NCBI GenBank assembly: GCA_012270525.1
Contig: JAAXIE010000145.1
Coordinates: 1 to 15,881, forward strand
DNA length: 15,881 nt
Origin: Dehalococcoidia bacterium
GTDB taxonomy: Bacteria; Chloroflexota; Dehalococcoidia; UBA3495; JAAXIE01
Direction: 5' to 3'
Position numbers and translations under genes: made by a program. Positions within the stretch are counted from its first letter, which is position 1. Each line of letters opens with the position of its first letter. Under the pieces are notes generated by a model. It saw only the letters and a list, made by a program, of their open reading frames with translations. It was not told the DNA's origin and did not search any database. This document shows positions 1-6,415 of this stretch, piece by piece.

Positions 1-773
1 TGGGCGGGTTCGACAAGGTGTATGAGATGGGCCGCGTCTTCCGCAACGAGGGCGTAGACCAGGACCACAACCCCGAGTTCACCCTGCTGGAGAGCTACGA
101 GGCCTACGCCGACTACAATCACGTGATGACCATGGTGGAAGATATGGTCTCCCAGGTCGCCATGGATGTGCTGGGCACCACCACTCTCACCACTGGCGGA
201 CACGAGATCAGCCTGGCCCCGCCTTGGCGACGCCTGTCCCTAAGGGAGGAATTGGCCGAGCGCAGCGGCATGGACATCGAGGACTACCCCACCAGCGAAA
301 GCATCGCGGCCCGCCTCCGGCAACTGGGAGTCCGCAGCGAGGGCAGCGAAAGCCGGGGACGACTGATCGACAAGGCACTCTCCACCTTCGTCGAGCCTCA
401 CCTGATTCAGCCCACCTTCCTCCTGGACTACCCCGAAGAGATGTCCCCCCTCGCCAAGAACAAGCCCGGCATGCCGGGCTACGTGGAAAGGTTCGAGGGT
501 TACATCGGGGGCATGGAAGTGGCCAACTCCTATTCGGAACTCAACGACCCTGACGTACAACGCGAACGGTTCGAGGACCAGGAGAGGCAGCGCAGGGAGT
601 ACCGCGATGATGAGGCGGAACGGACCGATCACGATTTCCTCATCAGCGTCGAGCACGGGATGCCCCCAACCGGTGGCTTGGGCATGGGCATCGATCGCCT
701 CGTCATGCTCCTAACCGGTCAGAACACCATCCGCGATGTCCTGTTGTTCCCCCAGATGCGGACCAGGGAGTAG
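1..773 (+). CDS. lysS: Lysyl-tRNA synthetase, class II, C-terminal part (5' end cut by window edge)
   Basis: This enzyme charges tRNA-Lys with lysine in the cytoplasm, using ATP. The window opens inside the catalytic domain: the frame is already open at base 3 (GGFDKVYEMG), so the GTG at 18 is an internal valine and not a start. Class II motif 2 is clear as GRVFRNEG, followed by the LysRS-type stretch HNPEFTLLESYEAYADY. The family-specific PLAKNKPGMPGYVERFE and GMEVANSYSELNDP blocks follow, and motif 3 appears near the end as GLGMGIDRLVMLLTG, then IRDVLLFPQMR. The protein ends normally at TAG 771-773, so only the N-terminal OB-fold anticodon-binding domain and the start of the catalytic core are missing. 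serS begins 37 bases downstream on the same strand, suggesting a shared transcript. The call is secure because GMEVANSYSELNDP and the motif 3 context distinguish LysRS from AspRS and AsnRS. Confidence 0.97.
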   Translation, partial: GGFDKVYEMGRVFRNEGVDQDHNPEFTLLESYEAYADYNHVMTMVEDMVSQVAMDVLGTTTLTTGGHEISLAPPWRRLSLREELAERSGMDIEDYPTSESIAARLRQLGVRSEGSESRGRLIDKALSTFVEPHLIQPTFLLDYPEEMSPLAKNKPGMPGYVERFEGYIGGMEVANSYSELNDPDVQRERFEDQERQRREYRDDEAERTDHDFLISVEHGMPPTGGLGMGIDRLVMLLTGQNTIRDVLLFPQMRTRE

Positions 774-810
774 GCCCACGCCTGCCAGGTCATTGAGGTA
801 GAACGCGCTC

Positions 811-2073
811 ATGCTATCCATCGAATTGATACGCCAGCAGCCGGATATGGTGCGCCAAGCCTTGGCAGACCGCGGCGAGGACGCCCTTATCGACCCGCTG
901 CTGGCCCTGGACGAACAACGACGCCAACTCATTCGCCAGGGAGATGAACTCCGCAGCCGCCGCAACTCAGTCAGCCGTGAGCTCGGACGCTCCTCCGAGA
1001 GACCGCCGGAACTCATCGAGGAGATGCGACAGGTGGGCGACCGCATCCAGCAACTGGAGCAGCAGGTCAAGGACATCGAGGTCTCCCTCGATGAGCAGTT
1101 GCTCTCGCTGCCCAACCTGGCATTGCCCGACGTGCCATTGGGGTCCGGTGAGGAAGACAACATCGTCGCGAGCACATGGGGCGTACCCGCTGTTTTCGAT
1201 TTCCAGCCGCTGCCCCACTGGGACTTGGGCGAGAAGCTCGGAATCATCGACTTTCAACGCGGCGTAAAACTGTCGGGCTCTCGCTTCTTCGCCCTTACCG
1301 GTGCCGGGGCCCGCTTGGAGAGGGCCCTCATCAACTGGATGCTGGATGTCCACGCTGATCGGGGCTACCAGGAGATGCACCTGCCCGCCCTCGTCAAGCA
1401 GTCCACCATGCTGGCTTCGGGGAACCTGCCCAAGTTCGGGGACAACCTCTACCGCGACGAAGAAGACGACCTCTGGCTGGTGCCCACGGCGGAGGTGCCC
1501 CTCACCAGCCTGCATGCCGGTGAGGTGCTGCCCTACGAGTCGCTCCCCCTGTACTACACGGCCCATACGCCCTGCTTCCGTCGCGAGAAGGCGGCCGCAG
1601 GACGCGACACCCGTGGCATCAAGCGGGTGCACCAGTTCGACAAGGTTGAGATGTACAAGTTCGTGGCCCCCGAGCGTTCCAACGATGAGTTGGAATCGCT
1701 GCGACAGGACGCCGAGAACTTGTGCCAGCAGCTCGGGCTGCACTACCGGGTACTGCAACTGTGCACCGGTGAATTGGGGTTCGCCTCCGCCAAGTCCTAC
1801 GACATAGAACTATGGGCTGCAGGCTGCGAAGAATGGCTGGAGGTCAGCTCCTGCTCCAATTGCGTCGACTTCCAAGCGAGACGCGCCAACATCCGGTGCA
1901 GACCCCAGTCCGGTGGTCGACCCGTGTTCGTCCACACCCTGAACGGGTCGGGCTTGGCCCTGCCCCGCTTGGTAATCGCGGTCCTCGAGAACTACCAGCA
2001 AAGCGACGGCTCTGTGGTTGTACCCGAGGTCCTGCGCCCCTACATGCGAATGGACGTCATCTCTGGCGCATGA
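811..2073 (+). CDS. serS: Seryl-tRNA synthetase
   Basis: This class II enzyme charges tRNA-Ser and tRNA-Sec with serine in the cytoplasm. The 420-residue length is normal for bacterial SerRS. Residues 1 to about 105 form the charged N-terminal helical arm, an antiparallel coiled coil that binds the long variable arm of tRNA-Ser (for example ALDEQRRQLIRQGDELRSRR). The core carries LVPTAEVPLTSLHAGEVL, motif 2 as CFRREKAAAGRDTRGIKRVH (about residues 254-273), the EVSSCSNCVDFQARRANIR block, and motif 3 as NGSGLALPRLVIAVLENYQ (from about residue 378). ATG 811 is chosen because MLSIELIRQQPDMVRQAL matches the family N-terminus; a modest TGAGGT ribosome site lies at 794-799. It follows lysS by 37 bases. 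No truncation or missing catalytic block is seen. Confidence 0.98.
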   Translation: MLSIELIRQQPDMVRQALADRGEDALIDPLLALDEQRRQLIRQGDELRSRRNSVSRELGRSSERPPELIEEMRQVGDRIQQLEQQVKDIEVSLDEQLLSLPNLALPDVPLGSGEEDNIVASTWGVPAVFDFQPLPHWDLGEKLGIIDFQRGVKLSGSRFFALTGAGARLERALINWMLDVHADRGYQEMHLPALVKQSTMLASGNLPKFGDNLYRDEEDDLWLVPTAEVPLTSLHAGEVLPYESLPLYYTAHTPCFRREKAAAGRDTRGIKRVHQFDKVEMYKFVAPERSNDELESLRQDAENLCQQLGLHYRVLQLCTGELGFASAKSYDIELWAAGCEEWLEVSSCSNCVDFQARRANIRCRPQSGGRPVFVHTLNGSGLALPRLVIAVLENYQQSDGSVVVPEVLRPYMRMDVISGA

Positions 2074-2156
2074 CGACCCCCCGCTACCAGCTCGCCTTAT
2101 AGTCGCCCGTGATCCGGTTCCAGGACACCAGGGCCCCTGAATGGCACCAGCAGTCC

Positions 2157-2163
2157 AGGAGGA
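2157..2163 (+). promoter_or_regulatory. Strong ribosome binding site of the SprT-like gene
   Basis: AGGAGGA lies 12 bases before ATG 2176. It fixes this start over the competing out-of-frame ATG codons nearby. Confidence 0.75.
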
Positions 2164-2175
2164 ACTATAGAATCA

Positions 2176-2676
2176 ATGCCACTGGCCTTCACCTTCGACG
2201 AAGCCTCCGCCCTGCTCGCCCAACTGAAATCGAAGCACCGCTGTCGCCTGCGTATAGTCCTGGATGTGACCCCCTCGCTGAAGCGCACTCTTGGCCAAGC
2301 GAGCCAGACAGGCCCCCGCGCCTATGTCATCCGCCTCTCCTCCTACCTGTCATACGACGAGATGCAGGACACCATGCGACATGAGTTTGCCCATATCATG
2401 GCTGGCCTCAAGAACGGCCACCGCGAAACTTGGAAGGATTGGGCCAGGATCGTAGGAGCTAGGCCGGTACGGTGCGCCCCTCAATACCCGGCATTGACCC
2501 CTCTTCACACCTACACCTGCCCCAACTGCCCGGACCATGTGATACGCCGCGCCAATCTCCTGGGAAACAGGAGTTTGATCGCTAAATCGTGCCGCACACC
2601 GTTGGAAGAATTTCTCCACCGCTACGTCAAGCCGTCGAAGGCGGACGTGCCTCGCCGGAAAAAGACATGGGAATAA
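2176..2676 (+). CDS. SprT-like zinc metalloprotease-fold protein with incomplete zinc ribbon
   Basis: This small protein of 166 residues resembles the SprT/SprT-like family (Spartan-related minimal metalloproteases). The zinc-site signature is MRHEFAHIMAG, with HExxH at residues 69-73, and a candidate third ligand in the next segment (NGHRETWKDWARIVGARPVRC, His82), the typical spacing for SprT. A conserved-looking YTCPNC follows (Cys115, Cys118). Normally a second CxxC completes a zinc ribbon, but here only Cys139 (AKSC) is visible, so the ribbon looks incomplete. The C-terminus is basic (KPSKADVPRRKKTWE). ATG 2176 has a strong AGGAGGA ribosome site at 2157-2163. It sits 102 bases after serS and 123 bases before the next start. 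Eukaryotic relatives act in DNA-protein crosslink repair; the bacterial role and substrate are not established, and I infer only the fold and probable zinc binding. Confidence 0.8.
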   Translation: MPLAFTFDEASALLAQLKSKHRCRLRIVLDVTPSLKRTLGQASQTGPRAYVIRLSSYLSYDEMQDTMRHEFAHIMAGLKNGHRETWKDWARIVGARPVRCAPQYPALTPLHTYTCPNCPDHVIRRANLLGNRSLIAKSCRTPLEEFLHRYVKPSKADVPRRKKTWE

Positions 2677-2742
2677 GTGCAATACGTTCGCTCGTTGTGG
2701 CCCGTTGTGCCAGTCCTGCAACCATCCATGCCATACGACGTG

Positions 2743-2748
2743 TATAAT
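2743..2748 (+). promoter_or_regulatory. Candidate -10 box (TATAAT) for the beta-sandwich/NYN gene pair
   Basis: A perfect TATAAT preceded directly by TG lies in the gap between the SprT-like gene and the next start. The expected -35 position, around 2720, shows no good TTGACA match, so the promoter would depend mainly on the -10 box. Transcription would start near 2755, about 45 bases ahead of ATG 2800. This argues against the in-frame GTG at 2677 as the gene start. Confidence 0.5.
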
Positions 2749-2799
2749 GCAGGTACCCAGTCCATCCCACGCGTTCAATTACCACAAGGCGGGTGCTAT

Positions 2800-3315
2800 A
2801 TGCCCAGAGTATCGCTGGACTTGAACAAAGCCGAAGACCGAGCCAAGGTCAAGGGCCAGTGGCGCATGGCCACGGGCTTGGTGCCCGGCGAGGCCAACGA
2901 AGGGCTCGTCGCCCAGTTGGCAGGGAGCGCTGCCAGGCTCCCCGATTATGACGATTCCGGCTGGCAATCGTGGGACAACATCCGTGAGAGCCTCTCCACC
3001 GGCTTCACCTTCGCTTGGTACCGTATCAGCGTAGAGGTGCCCGGTGACATAGACGGCGTCGATGTATCGGGAACTCGCATCTGGTTCGAGACCAACGTGG
3101 ACAACTACGGCGAGGTGTGGGTCAACGGCGAAATCGACCGCACCACAGGGGTGGTTGTTGGCATCAACGCCCAGCAGCGCGTGGAAGTTAGCCCCAGCGC
3201 GTCTGCAGGTGACCGGCATCTCATCGCCTGCCTGGTTGGCAACGGCCCCTTGGCCGAACCCCGCGGTGGCATCTGGATGCGCTACGCCACTCTGGCCTTC
3301 GAATCTCCAGGCTAG
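2800..3315 (+). CDS. Galactose-binding-like (jelly-roll) domain protein of unknown role
   Basis: This 171-residue protein looks like a single beta-sandwich of the galactose-binding-like / glycosyl-hydrolase family 2 sugar-binding type. The evidence is a run of family-like features: DYDDSGWQSWD (residues 49-59), FAWYRISVEVP (71-81), then IWFETNVDNYGEVWVNGE (94-111), the typical strand-turn-strand ending in VWVNG. There is no signal peptide, membrane segment or catalytic domain, so it is not a glycosidase by itself and is probably cytoplasmic. ATG 2800 was chosen because a TATAAT box lies at 2743-2748 and AAGGCGGG precedes the ATG; the frame stays open back to GTG 2677. The NYN-domain gene starts 15 bases after its stop, so the two are probably co-transcribed. 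The ligand, if any, cannot be told from sequence, and I do not recognise a named family member. Confidence 0.7.
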   Translation: MPRVSLDLNKAEDRAKVKGQWRMATGLVPGEANEGLVAQLAGSAARLPDYDDSGWQSWDNIRESLSTGFTFAWYRISVEVPGDIDGVDVSGTRIWFETNVDNYGEVWVNGEIDRTTGVVVGINAQQRVEVSPSASAGDRHLIACLVGNGPLAEPRGGIWMRYATLAFESPG

Positions 3316-3330
3316 GGAGGAACCCTGAGC

Positions 3331-4722
3331 ATGGTTGGCCCAGGGGGCACAGACCTTGCCGGTCGGGCGAACGGGAACCGCGTCGCCCTCTTCATTGATG
3401 TCGACAACGTGCTCATCTGTTCCCAGAACGCCGGGTTGCCCTTCCACCTCTCCCTGATAATCGACAGGGTGCGCCAGCAGGGGACCATCATGTCCTCGAA
3501 GGCCTACGCCGATTGGACGTCAAATCTCCTGAGACCTTTCCTCGGTGATTTCAGGGCCAACGCCATAGAGTTGGTCGAGTTGTTGACCTCTGTCTCCAGC
3601 AGGGAACACAAGAACACCGCGGATATACAGTTGGCAGTCGACGCCCTGGAGATGGTCTTCCTGCCCGGCAGACCCGACACCATGGTGATCGTAGGCGGCG
3701 ACCGGGACTACGTACCGCTGGTGCAGAAGCTGAAGAGATACGGCGTCTTCGTGATGGGTCTGGGGGTTGAAGCTGGTGTGAGCCCGGTCTTGGCCGAGGC
3801 CTGCGACTCCTTCGTCTATTACGACAACATAGTTCCACCTGACCCAGAGGAGGTCGCCAAACCCGAATCCCTCCCCGATTTGCAGGACTCCTTCTCCCTG
3901 ATGGCTCGGGCAGTCGAAGCACTACGCCGTGACGGAAGATCCTCCACAGGCATATCGGTTTTGGCGATGATGAAGCAGTTGGCCCCCACCTTCGACCTGG
4001 CCCGCTACAAGACCACCTTCAAAGCCATTGCCGAAAGTGCCCAGCAGGCGGGTTATGTGGACCTGATCGAGAACCCTGGCTCCGACTTCACACTGACTCC
4101 CGGGAAGGCATCGGAAAACCTTGCCTCGTCCGTGACCGATGCCACCGAAAGAGAGTACGACTACTCCACCACGGAAGCTATCACCGCCAGCTACCGGGCC
4201 ATCCTTCAAGACCGTCGCATCCCGCTCATAGCATGGCAGACTCGCCAGAAGTTCGTTCAACTCATATGGGACAGCCTTGAAGAACGCCGCGACTATGGCC
4301 TATCCCTCGACGGGATGAGGCGCGTTCTCTTGGAACGCGCCCATAGCGACAGACTGCCGGTGTCCATGCCAATGATCCAGAAACTCCTGTATACCCTTAA
4401 TCTCGCCCACTGCTTCAACACACAAAGCAACGCAAACTCAGGGTATGCCGTTCAGGTGCCCGATGAGGTGCACTACCCCCTGTTCCCCGTGGTGGACCTG
4501 GAAGGGGCCATAAACGCAATGCACCGGAACTACCTTGTAATCCTCGTGCGAGGGGATGCCACCCTGCATCCCGATGCTGCTTACGCCCTCCTCTACGGGG
4601 ATGAAATCACCGACGCTGAGGAAAGCGAGCATCGCAGACAAGTTTTGGAGAAAATGTGCCGCGACATCAGGCCCATGGGCTCTGTCGGACATGCCTTGGT
4701 GGAAGCAGGACGCCACAGCTGA
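3331..4722 (+). CDS. NYN domain (PIN-like RNase) protein with LOTUS/OST-HTH-type C-terminal region
   Basis: A 463-residue protein with an N-terminal NYN (LabA/DUF88, PIN-like) domain at about residues 16-167. The acidic residues expected of a metal-dependent nuclease are visible: Asp23 and Asp25 in LFIDVDNV, Asp98 in KNTADIQLAVDAL, and Asp124 and Asp126 in VVGGDRDYVPLVQKLKRYG. A second region at about 185-258 (MARAVEALRR through YVDLIENPGSDFTLTP) has the size and pattern of an OST-HTH/LOTUS winged-helix domain, the usual RNA-binding partner of NYN domains. A third helical part (about 275-395) and a C-terminal region to 463 are not recognised. The start ATG 3331 has AGGGAGG at 3314-3320, overlapping the stop of the previous gene. 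Likely function is binding and cleaving or processing RNA; the target is unknown. Confidence 0.85.
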   Translation: MVGPGGTDLAGRANGNRVALFIDVDNVLICSQNAGLPFHLSLIIDRVRQQGTIMSSKAYADWTSNLLRPFLGDFRANAIELVELLTSVSSREHKNTADIQLAVDALEMVFLPGRPDTMVIVGGDRDYVPLVQKLKRYGVFVMGLGVEAGVSPVLAEACDSFVYYDNIVPPDPEEVAKPESLPDLQDSFSLMARAVEALRRDGRSSTGISVLAMMKQLAPTFDLARYKTTFKAIAESAQQAGYVDLIENPGSDFTLTPGKASENLASSVTDATEREYDYSTTEAITASYRAILQDRRIPLIAWQTRQKFVQLIWDSLEERRDYGLSLDGMRRVLLERAHSDRLPVSMPMIQKLLYTLNLAHCFNTQSNANSGYAVQVPDEVHYPLFPVVDLEGAINAMHRNYLVILVRGDATLHPDAAYALLYGDEITDAEESEHRRQVLEKMCRDIRPMGSVGHALVEAGRHS

Positions 4723-4795
4723 GCATTTCGGGCCAGCGACTTAGCTCTCGATATCCCATACACCGGGTTTCATACGTTCCCAGCTGATTCGATAC

Positions 4796-4805
4796 AGGGA
4801 GGTGA
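4796..4805 (+). promoter_or_regulatory. Strong ribosome binding site of the LLM oxidoreductase gene
   Basis: AGGGAGGTGA lies just before ATG 4810. A second in-frame ATG at 4816 is possible but has poorer spacing. Confidence 0.75.
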
Positions 4806-4809
4806 ATCC

Positions 4810-5880
4810 ATGGCAATGGCGGATTTCGGCACCTACGACCTGTTCCAGTGGAACATGATCGCCAACGTGCCCGAGGCGGTGGATGCCTACGACCAGCACA
4901 TGCGGGAGGTCAAGCTGGCGGAGGAAGTGGGTCTCAAGTACCACTTCATCATCGAGCACCAAGGCAACAACCTCGGCCAGTGCACCTCCCCCGCCGTCTA
5001 CCTGGCCGCCTTGGCCCAGCAGACCAAGACCATCCGTTTCGGCGCAATGATCTTCCAGTTGCCCTTCTACAACCCCATGCGGTTGGCCCAGGACGCTGCT
5101 ACTCTCGACCAGCTTTCTCGAGGCCGCTTGGAGTTCGGGGCCGGGCTGGGCGTGCTCTCCCACGAGTTCGTACGCTGGAACCTCCCCTTCGAGGAGCGCC
5201 GAGCCATGTCGGAAGAGGCCCTCAACGTCATCGAGCAGGCTTGGACTCAGGAAACGGTCACCCACGAGGGGAAGTACTGGAAGTTCGACGAGGCCATCCC
5301 TGTACCCAAGCCCTACCAGAAGCCACGGCCTCCCATCTGGTTCGCTTGCCACAGCCCTACATCCTTTGAGTACGCTGCCAAGCATAACTACGACGTGTCG
5401 CAGAACCTCGACGTCGACTCGGTAATCGCTGAGAAGTTCGACTACTGGCGCCGCTGCTGGAAGGAATCAGGCCACAGCTCGGAAATGCCCCGCACCTTCC
5501 TCACCCGTGCCATACATGTGGCCGAGACCGATGAGCAGGCCATCGCCGAGGCGGCCCCGCATATCGTGCAAGCCTATTCCTACGGCATCGACCGGGTGCA
5601 GAACACCCGCATCGGCTACCGGGGCGTCGAGGGCAGCCCCACCGACAAGGAAATCATGCGTGTGTTCGAGGGTATGAGCACCGGCATCGATTTCTGGCTG
5701 GAGAACGGCCTGGCCCATGTTGGCAGCCCAGAAACGGTAGCACGAAGGCTGGAACAGCAGCACGCCACGATCGGTTTCGACGTCTTCTGCGGCCGACACC
5801 GCTTCGCCGAAATCCCCACCGAGCAGGTCGAGAAGTCCATTCGCCTGTTCGGTGAGAAAGTGGTTCCCGCCCTCTCCTAG
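4810..5880 (+). CDS. Luciferase-like (LLM class) flavin-dependent oxidoreductase
   Basis: This 356-residue protein belongs to the bacterial luciferase-like monooxygenase superfamily, TIM-barrel enzymes that use FMNH2 or coenzyme F420. Family features in order are the early helix KLAEEVGLKYHFIIEHQG (about residues 35-52), TIRFGAMIFQLPFYNPMRLAQDAATLDQLSRGRLEFGAGLG split over two adjacent barrel strands (about 76-116), then the insertion-loop YWKFDEAIPVPKPYQKPRPPIWFA (about 157-180), and a late VGSPETVARRL near residue 305. Length is typical for the class. The strong ribosome site at 4796-4805 sets the start. It stands alone between the NYN gene (87 bases upstream) and a gene-poor stretch. SAR202-type Chloroflexota are known for many such paralogues, often proposed to oxidise recalcitrant organic matter. 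The substrate and the choice of FMN or F420 cannot be decided here. Confidence 0.93.
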   Translation: MAMADFGTYDLFQWNMIANVPEAVDAYDQHMREVKLAEEVGLKYHFIIEHQGNNLGQCTSPAVYLAALAQQTKTIRFGAMIFQLPFYNPMRLAQDAATLDQLSRGRLEFGAGLGVLSHEFVRWNLPFEERRAMSEEALNVIEQAWTQETVTHEGKYWKFDEAIPVPKPYQKPRPPIWFACHSPTSFEYAAKHNYDVSQNLDVDSVIAEKFDYWRRCWKESGHSSEMPRTFLTRAIHVAETDEQAIAEAAPHIVQAYSYGIDRVQNTRIGYRGVEGSPTDKEIMRVFEGMSTGIDFWLENGLAHVGSPETVARRLEQQHATIGFDVFCGRHRFAEIPTEQVEKSIRLFGEKVVPALS

Positions 5881-5960
5881 AGGATCCAGCTCGAGGGGTC
5901 AGAGAACCGGTAACGTTCCGGGAAACCCGCCCAATGTCCCCTTTCCCAAAAGACCCTCGG

Positions 5961-5994
5961 TCCCAATCTTCTCCCTTCAAGGTGAAGATTGGGA
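5961..5994. repeat. Palindromic element with perfect 11-bp arms (REP-like or terminator)
   Basis: TCCCAATCTTC (5961-5971) is the exact reverse complement of GAAGATTGGGA (5984-5994), separated by 12 bases. It lies 80 bases after the LLM stop. No T-run follows on either strand, so a classic Rho-independent terminator is not supported. It may be a dispersed extragenic palindrome, but only one copy is visible in this window. Confidence 0.6.
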
Positions 5995-6123
5995 TGGGGG
6001 TGGCGGTGCCTATATCCATGTCTCCGGACTGGGATTATCTCCCAACGACACCCCCGCAATGTGGGCTCCAACCGGCACCGCGGCCGACCTCTGGCAGCCA
6101 CCTGCACCCATGACAACACGCCA

Positions 6124-6152
6124 TTGACCCTTCACACCTCCCCTGCTAGCCT
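6124..6152 (+). promoter_or_regulatory. Candidate promoter in the gene-poor stretch
   Basis: TTGACC (6124-6129) and TAGCCT (6147-6152) are separated by exactly 17 bases. The -35 box is one base from consensus; the -10 box keeps only the first two and last bases of TATAAT. Transcription would begin near 6158-6160, at the foot of the hairpin that follows. Confidence 0.45.
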
Positions 6153-6156
6153 GATC

Positions 6157-6198
6157 ACAGGCTGGGGACAGACCCCGCAGGGGCCTCCCCAGCCCTGT
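6157..6198 (+). ncRNA. Strong stem-loop at a predicted transcript 5' end
   Basis: ACAGGCTGGGGA (6157-6168) pairs with TCCCCAGCCCTGT (6186-6198), giving 12 base pairs with one bulged C. The enclosed loop contains a second small stem, CCCC (6173-6176) with GGGG (6180-6183) around GCA. No T-run follows, so it is not an obvious terminator. Its position directly at the predicted start site suggests a structured 5' leader or a small RNA. No known riboswitch or RNA family was recognised. Confidence 0.4.
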
Positions 6199-6223
6199 CA
6201 TTCTTGGAGGGACACAACATACC

Positions 6224-6415
6224 ATGCCAACCATGGGCCCCATCCCCAACCATGCCCCAGTGCTTTTGGAAAGCACCGGAAGGCCCATGCGGCCCACCGC
6301 GGCCGACCCATCAGCTACGGACCCAAAGCTGCCTCTCCAGGTAAATGCGACAAACGCGGCGCAACTCAGCTACGAAAAAATGAGTTTCAGATATGCGCAG
6401 TGCCGCATCGCCTAA
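6224..6415 (+). CDS. Possible 63-residue small protein, unrecognised
   Basis: An ATG preceded by GGAGGGA (6206-6212) opens a 63-residue frame downstream of the candidate promoter and hairpin. The peptide is proline-rich at the start (MPTMGPIPNHAPVLLEST) and ends AQLSYEKMSFRYAQCRIA. It has no signal peptide, membrane segment or recognised domain. Its stop overlaps the stop of rsmI on the other strand by two bases. The related peptide-like string ISYEKSFFSYDH can be read at about 11979-12014, which may mean a shared repeat and not a conserved protein. The ribosome site and promoter make translation conceivable, but chance is a real alternative. Confidence 0.25.
   Translation: MPTMGPIPNHAPVLLESTGRPMRPTAADPSATDPKLPLQVNATNAAQLSYEKMSFRYAQCRIA
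6375..6408 (-). terminator. Weak terminator candidate downstream of rsmI
   Basis: On the minus strand, after the rsmI stop, ATGCG and CGCAT form a 5-bp stem with a 6-base loop (6393-6408). A run of six T follows about 12 bases later (6380-6375). The stem is short and the T-run is offset, so the case is weak. Confidence 0.25.

Larger units (their letters stand above)
5881..6411. other. Gene-poor stretch between the LLM gene and rsmI
   Basis: No confident gene was found in these 531 bases. They hold an 11-bp-arm palindrome (5961-5994), a short hairpin with TGGGA/TCCCA arms (6030-6044), a promoter-like pair (6124-6152), a strong stem-loop (6157-6198), a ribosome-site-like GGAGGGA (6206-6212), a GTGCTTT/AAAGCAC hairpin (6260-6276), and a TCAGCTACGAAAAA motif near 6366 that resembles one at 11982. 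The 14-base CACCGCGGCCGACC occurs twice (6076-6089 and 6295-6308). No tRNA-like fold was seen. Confidence 0.6.

Noticed and set aside
2677..2799. GTG 2677 as start of the beta-sandwich protein
   Set aside because: A TATAAT box lies inside this stretch, the added residues do not look like the domain, and ATG 2800 has a better ribosome site.
5877..6297. Minus-strand frames of 80-95 residues opposite the 5881-6411 stretch
   Set aside because: No ribosome sites, no recognisable domains, and they cross the palindrome and the hairpin; they are most likely chance frames in GC-rich DNA.
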